Shown here: positions 13,241-17,806 of the stretch, piece by piece
Position numbering within the stretch: position 1 is the first letter of the stretch
Layout: each line of letters starts with the position of its first letter
Source: a virus
Virus record (IMG/VR): IMGVR_UViG_3300031857_001139
Coordinates: 1 to 26,905 of that record
DNA: 26,905 bases
Reading direction: 5' to 3' (one strand)
Program-made: the position numbers and the translations under genes
The notes under the pieces: model-generated
Told to the model about the DNA's origin: nothing
What the model saw: the letters and a program-made list of their open reading frames with translations, nothing else
Databases searched by the model: none

Positions 13241-13360
13241 ATGATGAAAATAACGCACTCCTTTAAACAGTCAACACGACCAATGTCGTGGTTACCCGGT
13301 TATTGCCTAGAGATTAATGTAAGCGATAGAGCCGGAAGACTTGAGGGGGTTTGTGGATGA
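13241..13360 (+). CDS. 39-aa leaderless ORF
   Basis: Two adjacent ATGs at 13241 and 13244 open a 39-codon frame (MMKITHSFKQSTRPMSWLPG... ending GVCG). The start coincides with the predicted transcription start, and the unit has its own terminator. The peptide has no recognised motif, so the transcript might act as a small RNA instead. The last part (13330-13360) is G-rich. Confidence 0.45.
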   Translation: MMKITHSFKQSTRPMSWLPGYCLEINVSDRAGRLEGVCG

Positions 13361-13391
13361 CCACAGCGTAATTTAGAAAACTAAAATACAC

Positions 13392-13423
13392 AAACCCCTA
13401 GATTAAAAACCTAGGGGTTTTTT
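13392..13423 (+). terminator. Rho-independent terminator
   Basis: A perfect 10-bp stem (13392-13401 with 13411-13420), a 9-nt A-rich loop and a run of T. It insulates the small 13241 unit from the tRNA promoter that begins 24 nt downstream. Confidence 0.9.
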
Positions 13424-13446
13424 GTTGCTTAAATGCAACACAAGTA

Positions 13447-13475
13447 TTGACTAACGGGATCGTCCGTGTTACAAT
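13447..13475 (+). promoter_or_regulatory. first promoter of the tRNA array
   Basis: TTGACT at 13447-13452 and TACAAT at 13470-13475, 17-nt spacer. The region between is GC-rich near the -10 box, as in stable-RNA promoters. A boxA-like leader follows within 10 nt. Confidence 0.8.
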
Positions 13476-13481
13476 ACTGAT

Positions 13482-13507
13482 TGTTCTTTAAAAATTTGTA
13501 GAGTTTA
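13482..13507 (+). promoter_or_regulatory. boxA-like antitermination leader, copy 1
   Basis: TGTTCTTTAAAAATTTG matches the boxA of bacterial rRNA leaders, where NusB and NusE bind to prevent Rho termination of untranslated RNA. The 26 nt 13482-13507 recur exactly at 14304-14329, again between a promoter and a tRNA. Confidence 0.7.
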
Positions 13508-13511
13508 TTAT

Positions 13512-13585
13512 TCCCGAATGGTGTAGTGGTAGCACAGGAGCCTTTGAAGTTCTTAGTATAAGTTCGATTCTTATTTCGGGTGCCA
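13512..13585 (+). tRNA. tRNA-Gln (UUG)
   Basis: A 74-nt cloverleaf with anticodon TTG in loop CTTTGAA, normal D and T arms, G73 and encoded CCA. Positions 1 and 72 are T and T, an unpaired end that suits Gln-type acceptors. Its CCA end is part of the long stem of the next element. Confidence 0.9.
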
Positions 13586-13667
13586 TATTGGAATGCATTT
13601 CAGCGGCATAAGCCGTGGTGGATAGTTTCTGTTTAGTACAGTATCCGAAGTGTATTTCAATATGGTA
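13581..13667 (+). ncRNA. stem-closed RNA element 1
   Basis: A 20-bp stem (13581-13600 with 13648-13667, three or more G-U pairs, no mismatch) closes two inner hairpins: CGGC-ATAA-GCCG at about 13603-13614, and GGATA...TATCC around a CTG...CAG helix. The closing stem includes the 3' end of tRNA-Gln. No reading frame. Probably a structured RNA or processing signal. Confidence 0.6.
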
Positions 13668-13744
13668 CATTATTAGTAACGCATGAGCAGGTTATTAACT
13701 TCCGCTGGTTACGGCAACACCGTAAGTGAGTGAAGGATAATGTA
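13666..13744 (+). ncRNA. stem-closed RNA element 2
   Basis: An 8-bp stem (13666-13673 with 13737-13744) encloses an AGTAAC...GTTATT helix and a 6-bp hairpin (13709-13714 with 13720-13725). It repeats the plan of element 1, one closing stem and two inner hairpins, and directly abuts it. Confidence 0.45.
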
Positions 13745-13756
13745 TCAACAATTAAT

Positions 13757-13846
13757 GGAAGTGTGGCAGAGTCCGGTTTATTGCACCTGTCTTGAAAACA
13801 GACGGTCCGAAAGGGCCCGTGAGTTCAAATCTCACCGCTTCCACCA
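13757..13846 (+). tRNA. tRNA-Ser (UGA)
   Basis: Class-II tRNA of 90 nt, anticodon TGA, long variable arm (ACGGTCCGAAAGGGCCCGT region), fully paired acceptor and encoded CCA. Confidence 0.92.
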
Positions 13847-13855
13847 ATAATAAAC

Positions 13856-13945
13856 GGAGAGCGGGCAGGATGGTAATGCACCGGTTTGCTAAACCGCAGA
13901 TTGTAGAAATACGGTCACAGGGTTCGACTCCCTGGCTCTCCACCA
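13856..13945 (+). tRNA. tRNA-Ser (GCU)
   Basis: Class-II tRNA of 90 nt, anticodon GCT, perfect 7-bp acceptor stem, standard T arm (GGGTTCGACTCCC) and encoded CCA. Confidence 0.92.
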
Positions 13946-13951
13946 AATTTT

Positions 13952-14041
13952 GGAAGATGCAGTAAGATGGTTCTTACTCTTGCCTGGAAAGCAAGCGATT
14001 GGCGTAAGTTGGTCGGGGTTCAATTCCTCCTTCTTCCTCCA
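13952..14041 (+). tRNA. tRNA-Ser (GGA)
   Basis: Class-II tRNA of 90 nt, anticodon GGA in loop CTGGAAA, encoded CCA, T73. The acceptor stem is 6 of 7 bp, with a mismatch next to the T arm. Confidence 0.9.
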
Positions 14042-14042
14042 T

Positions 14043-14134
14043 GCCAGCGAGACTTGGTAGTCAGAGAGGTCTTATACACCTTTTAGCGCCAGATTAGCGT
14101 TCTTGAGTGAGTTCAATTCTCACCGCTGGTACCA
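14043..14134 (+). tRNA. class-II tRNA with UAU anticodon
   Basis: A 92-nt gene with a good acceptor (G1-U72), a T arm, encoded CCA and a 24-nt variable region holding a small hairpin, like Leu or Ser tRNAs. The 5-bp anticodon stem closes loop CTTATAC, so the anticodon reads TAT (Ile AUA). Long variable arm and Ile anticodon do not normally go together, so its charging identity is unclear. Confidence 0.75.
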
Positions 14135-14142
14135 GAATTTAT

Positions 14143-14218
14143 GTCGGTGTGACCCGAAAGGCTAGGGAGCAGATTGCAAATCTGTTTTATGCAGGTTCAA
14201 ATCCTGTCACCGACTCCA
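14143..14218 (+). tRNA. tRNA-Cys (GCA)
   Basis: A 76-nt cloverleaf with perfect acceptor, anticodon GCA in loop TTGCAAA, encoded CCA. Confidence 0.93.
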
Positions 14219-14250
14219 GTTGTAAAAAAACAACAACACTAAAAAAGTTG

Positions 14251-14278
14251 TTGACAAAAAGTGTGGTTGTGTTATACT
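14251..14278 (+). promoter_or_regulatory. second promoter of the tRNA array
   Basis: TTGACA at 14251-14256 and TATACT at 14273-14278, 16-nt spacer. The -35 box overlaps the 3' arm of a 7-bp hairpin (14231-14237 with 14247-14253). Confidence 0.85.
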
Positions 14279-14303
14279 ACATGCATGAGTTGAGAAATCA
14301 ACA

Positions 14304-14329
14304 TGTTCTTTAAAAATTTGTAGAGTTTA
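14304..14329 (+). promoter_or_regulatory. boxA-like antitermination leader, copy 2
   Basis: Exact repeat of the leader at 13482-13507, again placed just before a tRNA (Glu). Its 3' 16 nt (14314-14329) are perfectly complementary to 20081-20096 near the array's end. Confidence 0.7.
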
Positions 14330-14333
14330 ATTT

Positions 14334-14408
14334 GCACCTATCGTCTATCGGTTAGGACGCTGCCCTTTCAAGGCGGAAAGAGGAGTTCGATTCTCCTTAG
14401 GTGTACCA
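14334..14408 (+). tRNA. tRNA-Glu (UUC)
   Basis: A 75-nt cloverleaf, anticodon TTC in loop CTTTCAA, G1-U72 end pair, encoded CCA. Its last bases are part of the 21-bp stem that follows. Confidence 0.92.
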
Positions 14409-14556
14409 TTTGTTTAGTGTTATCAAGGTATCGTGTATGGACGCATACACTATCCGGGTCAAAGCTGCCGGCGACTGATCCTGACATAACTGCATCGGCC
14501 TTGAGTATGTTTAGCGGCTATCTCAGAATTTGCACGATAACACTAAACAAATGGTA
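14404..14556 (+). ncRNA. stem-closed RNA element 3 (21-bp perfect stem)
   Basis: 14404-14424 is perfectly complementary to 14536-14556. The 111-nt interior holds a 7-bp hairpin with loop GACG (14433-14439 with 14444-14450) and GCCG...CGGC and TGAG...CTCA helices. The 5' arm starts in the ACCA end of tRNA-Glu. No reading frame or SD site. Comparable in setting to the stable RNAs C and D of the T4 tRNA cluster. Confidence 0.65.
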
Positions 14557-14560
14557 AAAT

Positions 14561-14635
14561 GCCTTGGTAGCTTAATGGTAAAGCAGGCGACTCATAATCG
14601 CTTGAGTGGGAGTTCAATTCTCTCTCAAGGCACCA
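14561..14635 (+). tRNA. tRNA-Ile2 (CAU, lysidine type)
   Basis: A 75-nt cloverleaf with anticodon CAT. The anticodon arm and flanks (GCAGGCGACTCATAATCGCT) match those of bacterial tRNA-Ile2, whose C34 is changed to lysidine by TilS so that it reads AUA. G1-C72 excludes an initiator role. Confidence 0.85.
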
Positions 14636-14641
14636 AATCTT

Positions 14642-14716
14642 GGGGGTATAACTTAACGGCGAAAGTAGCTGGCTTTTAACCAGTAAATCAGAGTTCGATT
14701 CTCTGTGCCCCTACCA
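14642..14716 (+). tRNA. tRNA-Lys (UUU)
   Basis: A 75-nt cloverleaf, anticodon TTT in loop CTTTTAA, all stems paired, encoded CCA. Confidence 0.93.
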
Positions 14717-14791
14717 TATAAAAACATATTTGACTAAATTCGGGTTCATCCGTGTGAGAGTAATCTCCTATATCAAGTATGTTCCTATATG
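14715..14791 (+). ncRNA. stem-closed RNA element 4
   Basis: 14715-14733 pairs with 14773-14791 (19 positions, two A-C mismatches, one G-U). Inside are CGG...CCG and GAGA-GTAA-TCTC hairpins. It fills the whole gap between tRNA-Lys and tRNA-Tyr. Confidence 0.5.
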
Positions 14792-14799
14792 ATAGTTTC

Positions 14800-14892
14800 G
14801 GAGTAATTGATGCTATGGCGTGTGCATCGGCGGACTGTAAATCCGTCCCCTTGTGGTAAACATTCTTGGTTCGACTCCAAGTTACTCCACCA
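14800..14892 (+). tRNA. tRNA-Tyr (GUA)
   Basis: Class-II tRNA of 93 nt, anticodon GTA in loop CTGTAAA, perfect acceptor, long variable arm, encoded CCA. Confidence 0.92.
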
Positions 14893-14896
14893 AATT

Positions 14897-14971
14897 GGTC
14901 TCAAAGTGTTCATGGACGCACACTAGCCTGTCACGCTAGAAGAAGGGGATCGTTACCCCTTGGGACCGCCA
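14897..14971 (+). tRNA. tRNA-Asp (GUC)
   Basis: A 75-nt cloverleaf, anticodon GTC in loop CTGTCAC, G73 as expected for Asp, encoded CCA. The T loop is ATCGTTA rather than the usual TTCGANT. Confidence 0.9.
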
Positions 14972-15126
14972 AGTTTTTTAATTTCTGTTAGAACAAAATC
15001 TTTTTTTTGTTCTGATAGTGTTTTATCAAGAATGAATTCTTTTTCCGTTGTCCAGTATAACGGTAGACTTGTAGAATCTTCAGGAAGATTGTATAGATAT
15101 CTATAGTTGTTTTTAGAATCATTCAT
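14953..15126 (-). CDS. possible small antisense ORF
   Basis: A 57-codon frame (MNDSKNNYRYLYNLPEDSTSL...) runs opposite to the array in the gap between tRNA-Asp and the HNH gene and ends inside tRNA-Asp. Its composition is protein-like, but there is no clear promoter or ribosome site. It may be a remnant or chance. Apart from this I see nothing in 14972-15147. Confidence 0.22.
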   Translation of the reverse strand: MNDSKNNYRYLYNLPEDSTSLPLYWTTEKEFILDKTLSEQKKDFVLTEIKKLGGPKG

Positions 15127-15147
15127 TTTAGTATTTATTCCACAGTT

Positions 15148-15690
15148 ATGAAAGTATGTCCTAGATGTAATGTTGAGCATAAAAAGAATGGAACATTTTG
15201 TTCCAGAAGTTGTGCTAACTCCAGATCCTGGTCTGATGAAGATAAGAAGAAAAAATCAGAAGCGGCAAAAACATTTCTAAAAGATAATGTTCATCCATTG
15301 AAAGGAAAACTTGGTTGGAAACATTCTGATGAAATGAAAGAATTGAAAAGACAAAAATCATTAGATGCTTGGGATAAAATTGGTAGAAAATCCAAACAAC
15401 ATTATGTGATTAAAAATAGAATACAAGTTTCAAAGTATAGAGCAACAAAAAAGAAAGCTATAACAGAAGATTCTGATTTAGAATTGATAAAAGAAATTTA
15501 TAAAATGTGTCCTGATGGTTATGAAGTTGACCACATGATACCTTTAGTTGAAGGTGGTTTACATCACCAAGATAATTTACAATATCTTCCAGCAATGGAA
15601 AATAGAAAGAAAAATAGAACACAAAATTATGATAAGAATCTTGCCATTCGTTGGCAAGACAAAAGAATTATTCCGGAAAACCCGAGCTAG
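15148..15690 (+). CDS. HNH homing endonuclease inside the tRNA array
   Basis: Encodes 180 aa. The N-terminal CPRC...CSRSC (residues 4-22) is a zinc knuckle. Its middle is Lys-rich and helical, with a GWKHSDEMKELKRQKS segment like NUMOD3 DNA-binding modules. YEVDHMIPLVEGGLHHQDNLQYLPAMENRKKN is the HNH core, with the DH metal/catalytic pair and distal Asn. No Shine-Dalgarno site precedes ATG 15148. The last 19 bases, including the TAG stop, lie inside the acceptor and D arm of tRNA-Asn, so the gene has grown into or been inserted exactly at a tRNA. A mobile endonuclease is the best reading. Confidence 0.88.
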   Translation: MKVCPRCNVEHKKNGTFCSRSCANSRSWSDEDKKKKSEAAKTFLKDNVHPLKGKLGWKHSDEMKELKRQKSLDAWDKIGRKSKQHYVIKNRIQVSKYRATKKKAITEDSDLELIKEIYKMCPDGYEVDHMIPLVEGGLHHQDNLQYLPAMENRKKNRTQNYDKNLAIRWQDKRIIPENPS

Positions 15691-15750
15691 GTGCATGGGC
15701 GTGACTGTTAATCACTGGTTAGGTGGGTTCGAACCCCACATCCGGAGCCA
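15672..15750 (+). tRNA. tRNA-Asn (GUU)
   Basis: A 79-nt cloverleaf, anticodon GTT in loop CTGTTAA, 6 of 7 acceptor pairs (U1-A72), large D loop, G73, encoded CCA. The 5' quarter is also the 3' end of the HNH gene. Confidence 0.88.
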
Positions 15751-15764
15751 AAGATAAAAGAATT

Positions 15765-15841
15765 GCCCTGGTGACGGAATTGGTATACGTACTGGTCTTA
15801 GAAACCAGGTCTTGTGGGTTCGAGTCCCACCTAGGGCACCA
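15765..15841 (+). tRNA. tRNA-Leu (UAG), short variable arm
   Basis: A 77-nt cloverleaf with anticodon TAG in loop CTTAGAA. D arm and acceptor look Leu-like, but the variable region is only about 5 nt (GTCTT), where bacterial tRNA-Leu normally has a long arm. Encoded CCA. Confidence 0.88.
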
Positions 15842-15905
15842 AAGTTTTTTATTCTCGCTCTGATATGACGGCGTACAGTAGGATAAGTAGTCTATCACAA
15901 ATTTC

Positions 15906-15980
15906 GGGCTGATAGTGATAATGGGAGCACAGGGGCTTTGCAAGCCTTTAGTCGGGGTTCGATCCCCCGTCGGTCCACCA
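15906..15980 (+). tRNA. tRNA-Ala (UGC)
   Basis: A 75-nt cloverleaf, anticodon TGC in loop TTTGCAA, with a G3-U70 pair, the hallmark of Ala identity. Encoded CCA. Confidence 0.93.
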
Positions 15981-15994
15981 TATAAGGATATATT

Positions 15995-16657
15995 ATGCAA
16001 GTTGAGTTACATAAGTTATTTTATACACCAGTTTGGCGATTCAATTATCCTGATTGGGATAAAGATGAAGAAGAATTGGTAAGACATTTCGCACAAGATG
16101 AAATTTATATTTCTGACCGTGAAAAGAATGGATTACAAATAACTAGAGCAACCATGCATAAAGATCCGAAAGCGAAAAAGATAGCAGACTTTATACAATC
16201 ATGTGCAGAGTTTGCTATGACTGAGATGGGATACAAAAAAGATTGCGGTATCACAAGTATGTGGTCAACAAGGCAAAGAGCATTTGGTCATCATCATTCA
16301 CACAGTCATGCGAATAGTTTTTTAGGTTGTGCGTTTCACTTGTTTGATGTTGATGGTAATGCAAGTGGCACAGTATTTTCAAATTTAGGAATAGAAAAAT
16401 ATGTTATTCAGCCAGCAATATCTGGTGAAAAACAATTGATGTTGAAGCCAGCAGAAATGTTGCCTTTCATACCAGGAACATTAGTTATGTTTCCTGCTTG
16501 GGCAACACACTTCACGGCTCCAACTGAGTGTAAGTATAGAATCATTGTCGGTGCTAATATCATGCCAATCGGTATGACAAACAAAGACCACTTTGATAGG
16601 TATAATTATCCAGACCCAAGTGGTTTGGTGTTGAAAGAGTATAGCCCTATTAGTTAA
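15995..16657 (+). CDS. 2OG-Fe(II) oxygenase (TIGR02466-like)
   Basis: Encodes 220 aa. LHKLFYTPVWRFNYPD is the usual N-terminal strand of this putative oxygenase family. A His-rich segment HHHSHSHANSFLGCAFHLF (about 99-117) provides iron ligands. LVMFPAWATHFTAPTECKYRIIVGANI (about 162-190) holds the distal His and the 2-oxoglutarate-binding Arg. Members are common in marine and freshwater myoviruses; the substrate is unknown. AAGGATAT precedes ATG 15995. The final 14 bases with the stop overlap tRNA-Thr. Confidence 0.85.
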   Translation: MQVELHKLFYTPVWRFNYPDWDKDEEELVRHFAQDEIYISDREKNGLQITRATMHKDPKAKKIADFIQSCAEFAMTEMGYKKDCGITSMWSTRQRAFGHHHSHSHANSFLGCAFHLFDVDGNASGTVFSNLGIEKYVIQPAISGEKQLMLKPAEMLPFIPGTLVMFPAWATHFTAPTECKYRIIVGANIMPIGMTNKDHFDRYNYPDPSGLVLKEYSPIS

Positions 16658-16717
16658 ATGGTAGAACACCTGTTTTGTAATCAGGGGATGGCAGTTCGAT
16701 TCTGTCATGGGGCACCA
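16644..16717 (+). tRNA. tRNA-Thr (UGU)
   Basis: A 74-nt cloverleaf, anticodon TGT, perfect acceptor including one G-U, encoded CCA. The first 14 nt double as the end of the oxygenase gene. The pair at 31-39 is a U-U mismatch. Confidence 0.88.
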
Positions 16718-16723
16718 AGTTAA

Positions 16724-16797
16724 CTCCGATTGGTGAAATGGTATCATCCGTGCTTTGGGAGCATGTGGCGCAAGTTCGATTCTTGCATCGGAGACCA
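16724..16797 (+). tRNA. tRNA-Pro (UGG)
   Basis: A 74-nt cloverleaf, anticodon TGG in loop TTTGGGA, C1-G72 as is typical for Pro, encoded CCA. Confidence 0.92.
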
Positions 16798-16802
16798 GTT
16801 AT

Positions 16803-16876
16803 AGCGGGTAGGGCGGTCACCACACCGGTCTCATAAGCCAGGTGCATCGGCAGTTCAAATCTGTCACCCGCATCCA
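16803..16876 (+). tRNA. tRNA-Met (CAU), initiator-like
   Basis: A 74-nt gene with anticodon CAT in loop CTCATAA. Positions 1 and 72 are A and A and cannot pair, the main feature that marks initiator tRNA for formylation. The T-arm region (TCGGCAGTTCAAATC) also resembles tRNA-fMet. The anticodon stem carries a C-A mismatch rather than three GC pairs in a row, so the initiator role is likely but not certain. Confidence 0.8.
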
Positions 16877-16881
16877 ATTTC

Positions 16882-16956
16882 GGTGATATAGCATAGACGG
16901 ATATGCGGGGCTCTCATAAGGCTCAAAGGAAGGATCGTTACCTTCTATCACCACCA
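16882..16956 (+). tRNA. tRNA-Met (CAU), elongator-like
   Basis: A 75-nt cloverleaf, anticodon CAT, perfect acceptor with G1-C72, encoded CCA. T loop ATCGTTA, as in the tRNA-Asp here. It is the third CAU tRNA and fits elongator Met best. Confidence 0.85.
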
Positions 16957-16962
16957 AAAAAT

Positions 16963-17037
16963 GGGCCCTTAGTAAAATGAATATTGCGCTAGGCTACGAA
17001 CCTGGAGGTGGGAGTTTGATTCTCTCAGGGCCCTCCA
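16963..17037 (+). tRNA. tRNA-Arg (ACG)
   Basis: A 75-nt cloverleaf, anticodon ACG in loop CTACGAA, perfect acceptor, encoded CCA. It would need host TadA to form inosine at position 34. The T loop begins TTTGATT instead of TTCGATT. Confidence 0.9.
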
Positions 17038-17042
17038 AATTT

Positions 17043-17116
17043 ACCCGGATAGTTAAATGGTATAACGTAGGCTTGATAAGCCTTTATCACAAGTTCGATT
17101 CTTGTTCCGGGTACCA
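17043..17116 (+). tRNA. tRNA-Ile (GAU)
   Basis: A 74-nt cloverleaf, anticodon GAT in loop TTGATAA, perfect acceptor starting A1-U72, encoded CCA. Confidence 0.92.
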
Positions 17117-17118
17117 GA

Positions 17119-17192
17119 ATCTCGTTGGTGTAATGGTAGCACAAGAAACTCCAAATCTCTTGGCGGGAGTTCGATTCTCTCACGGGATACCA
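17119..17192 (+). tRNA. tRNA-Trp (CCA)
   Basis: A 74-nt cloverleaf, anticodon CCA in loop CTCCAAA, acceptor fully paired with one G-U, one A-C mismatch in the anticodon stem, encoded CCA end. Confidence 0.9.
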
Positions 17193-17209
17193 TTTTTAAA
17201 AGGATTGAT

Positions 17210-17680
17210 ATGTACAATAAAAAAATTGACTTAGATGAAGTTAAAGCATACATTGATAATTGCGGACCAGATACAAAAGTTTATTTGGGATGTGATTCAG
17301 AAAAAGTTAAAATCAATGGTGAATGGCATGCTGATTACATAATTGCTATTGTTGTACATGTTAATGGTAACAACGGTTGCAAAATCTTTGGTGAAATTAC
17401 CAGAGAAAAAGATTATGAAAAAGCAAGAAACAAACCTCGTTTGCGTTTAATGAATGAAGTTTATAAGGTAGCAGATATGTACCTACAATTAGCGGAAATA
17501 ATTGACAATGACATTGAGGTTCATCTTGACATTAATCCTGACATGATGTATAATTCAAGCATTGTTGTTAACGAAGCTATTGGCTATATAAAAGGAATGT
17601 GTAATGTTATTCCTCTTGTTAAGCCAAATGCGTTTGCAGCCTCATATGCGGCTGATAGATTTAAAAGTCTAGCGGCTTAA
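17210..17680 (+). CDS. YkuK-like RNase H-fold protein
   Basis: Encodes 156 aa from ATG 17210, with AAAAGGATTGAT upstream; an in-frame start at 17102 would lie in tRNAs. VYLGCDSEKVK (about 24-34), YIIAIVVHVN, a KIFGEITREKDY strand, RLMNEVYKVADMYLQL helix, VHLDINPDMMYNSSIVVNEAIGYIKGM and a closing LVKPNAFAASYAADRF match the YkuK/DUF458 family of predicted RNase H-fold proteins. The Asp residues in GCDSE and LDINPD are the likely metal ligands. Inside an RNA-gene array a role in RNA processing is tempting but unproven. Confidence 0.82.
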   Translation: MYNKKIDLDEVKAYIDNCGPDTKVYLGCDSEKVKINGEWHADYIIAIVVHVNGNNGCKIFGEITREKDYEKARNKPRLRLMNEVYKVADMYLQLAEIIDNDIEVHLDINPDMMYNSSIVVNEAIGYIKGMCNVIPLVKPNAFAASYAADRFKSLAA

Positions 17681-17694
17681 AGAACAGACCCCGA

Positions 17695-17766
17695 TGCCCA
17701 TATCGTTAAATGGGCACCTAATTTACTTCGGAATGTGTCGGTAAAAATGATTACATTCCAAAGTAA
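17695..17766 (+). other. two hairpins before the large-RNA promoter
   Basis: A perfect 7-bp hairpin (17695-17701 with 17710-17716) and a 13-bp hairpin with one mismatch (17723-17736 with 17753-17766). Neither has a T run, so they are not classical terminators. They may be processing sites ending the upstream transcript. Confidence 0.5.
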
Positions 17767-17771
17767 GTTGC

Positions 17772-17800
17772 TTGACAAGATGTTGTGACTATGTTACAAT
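17772..17800 (+). promoter_or_regulatory. promoter of the large structured RNA
   Basis: TTGACA at 17772-17777 and TACAAT at 17795-17800, 17-nt spacer. The -10 matches that of the first array promoter. Predicted start about 17807. Confidence 0.85.
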
Positions 17801-17806
17801 GTCAAA

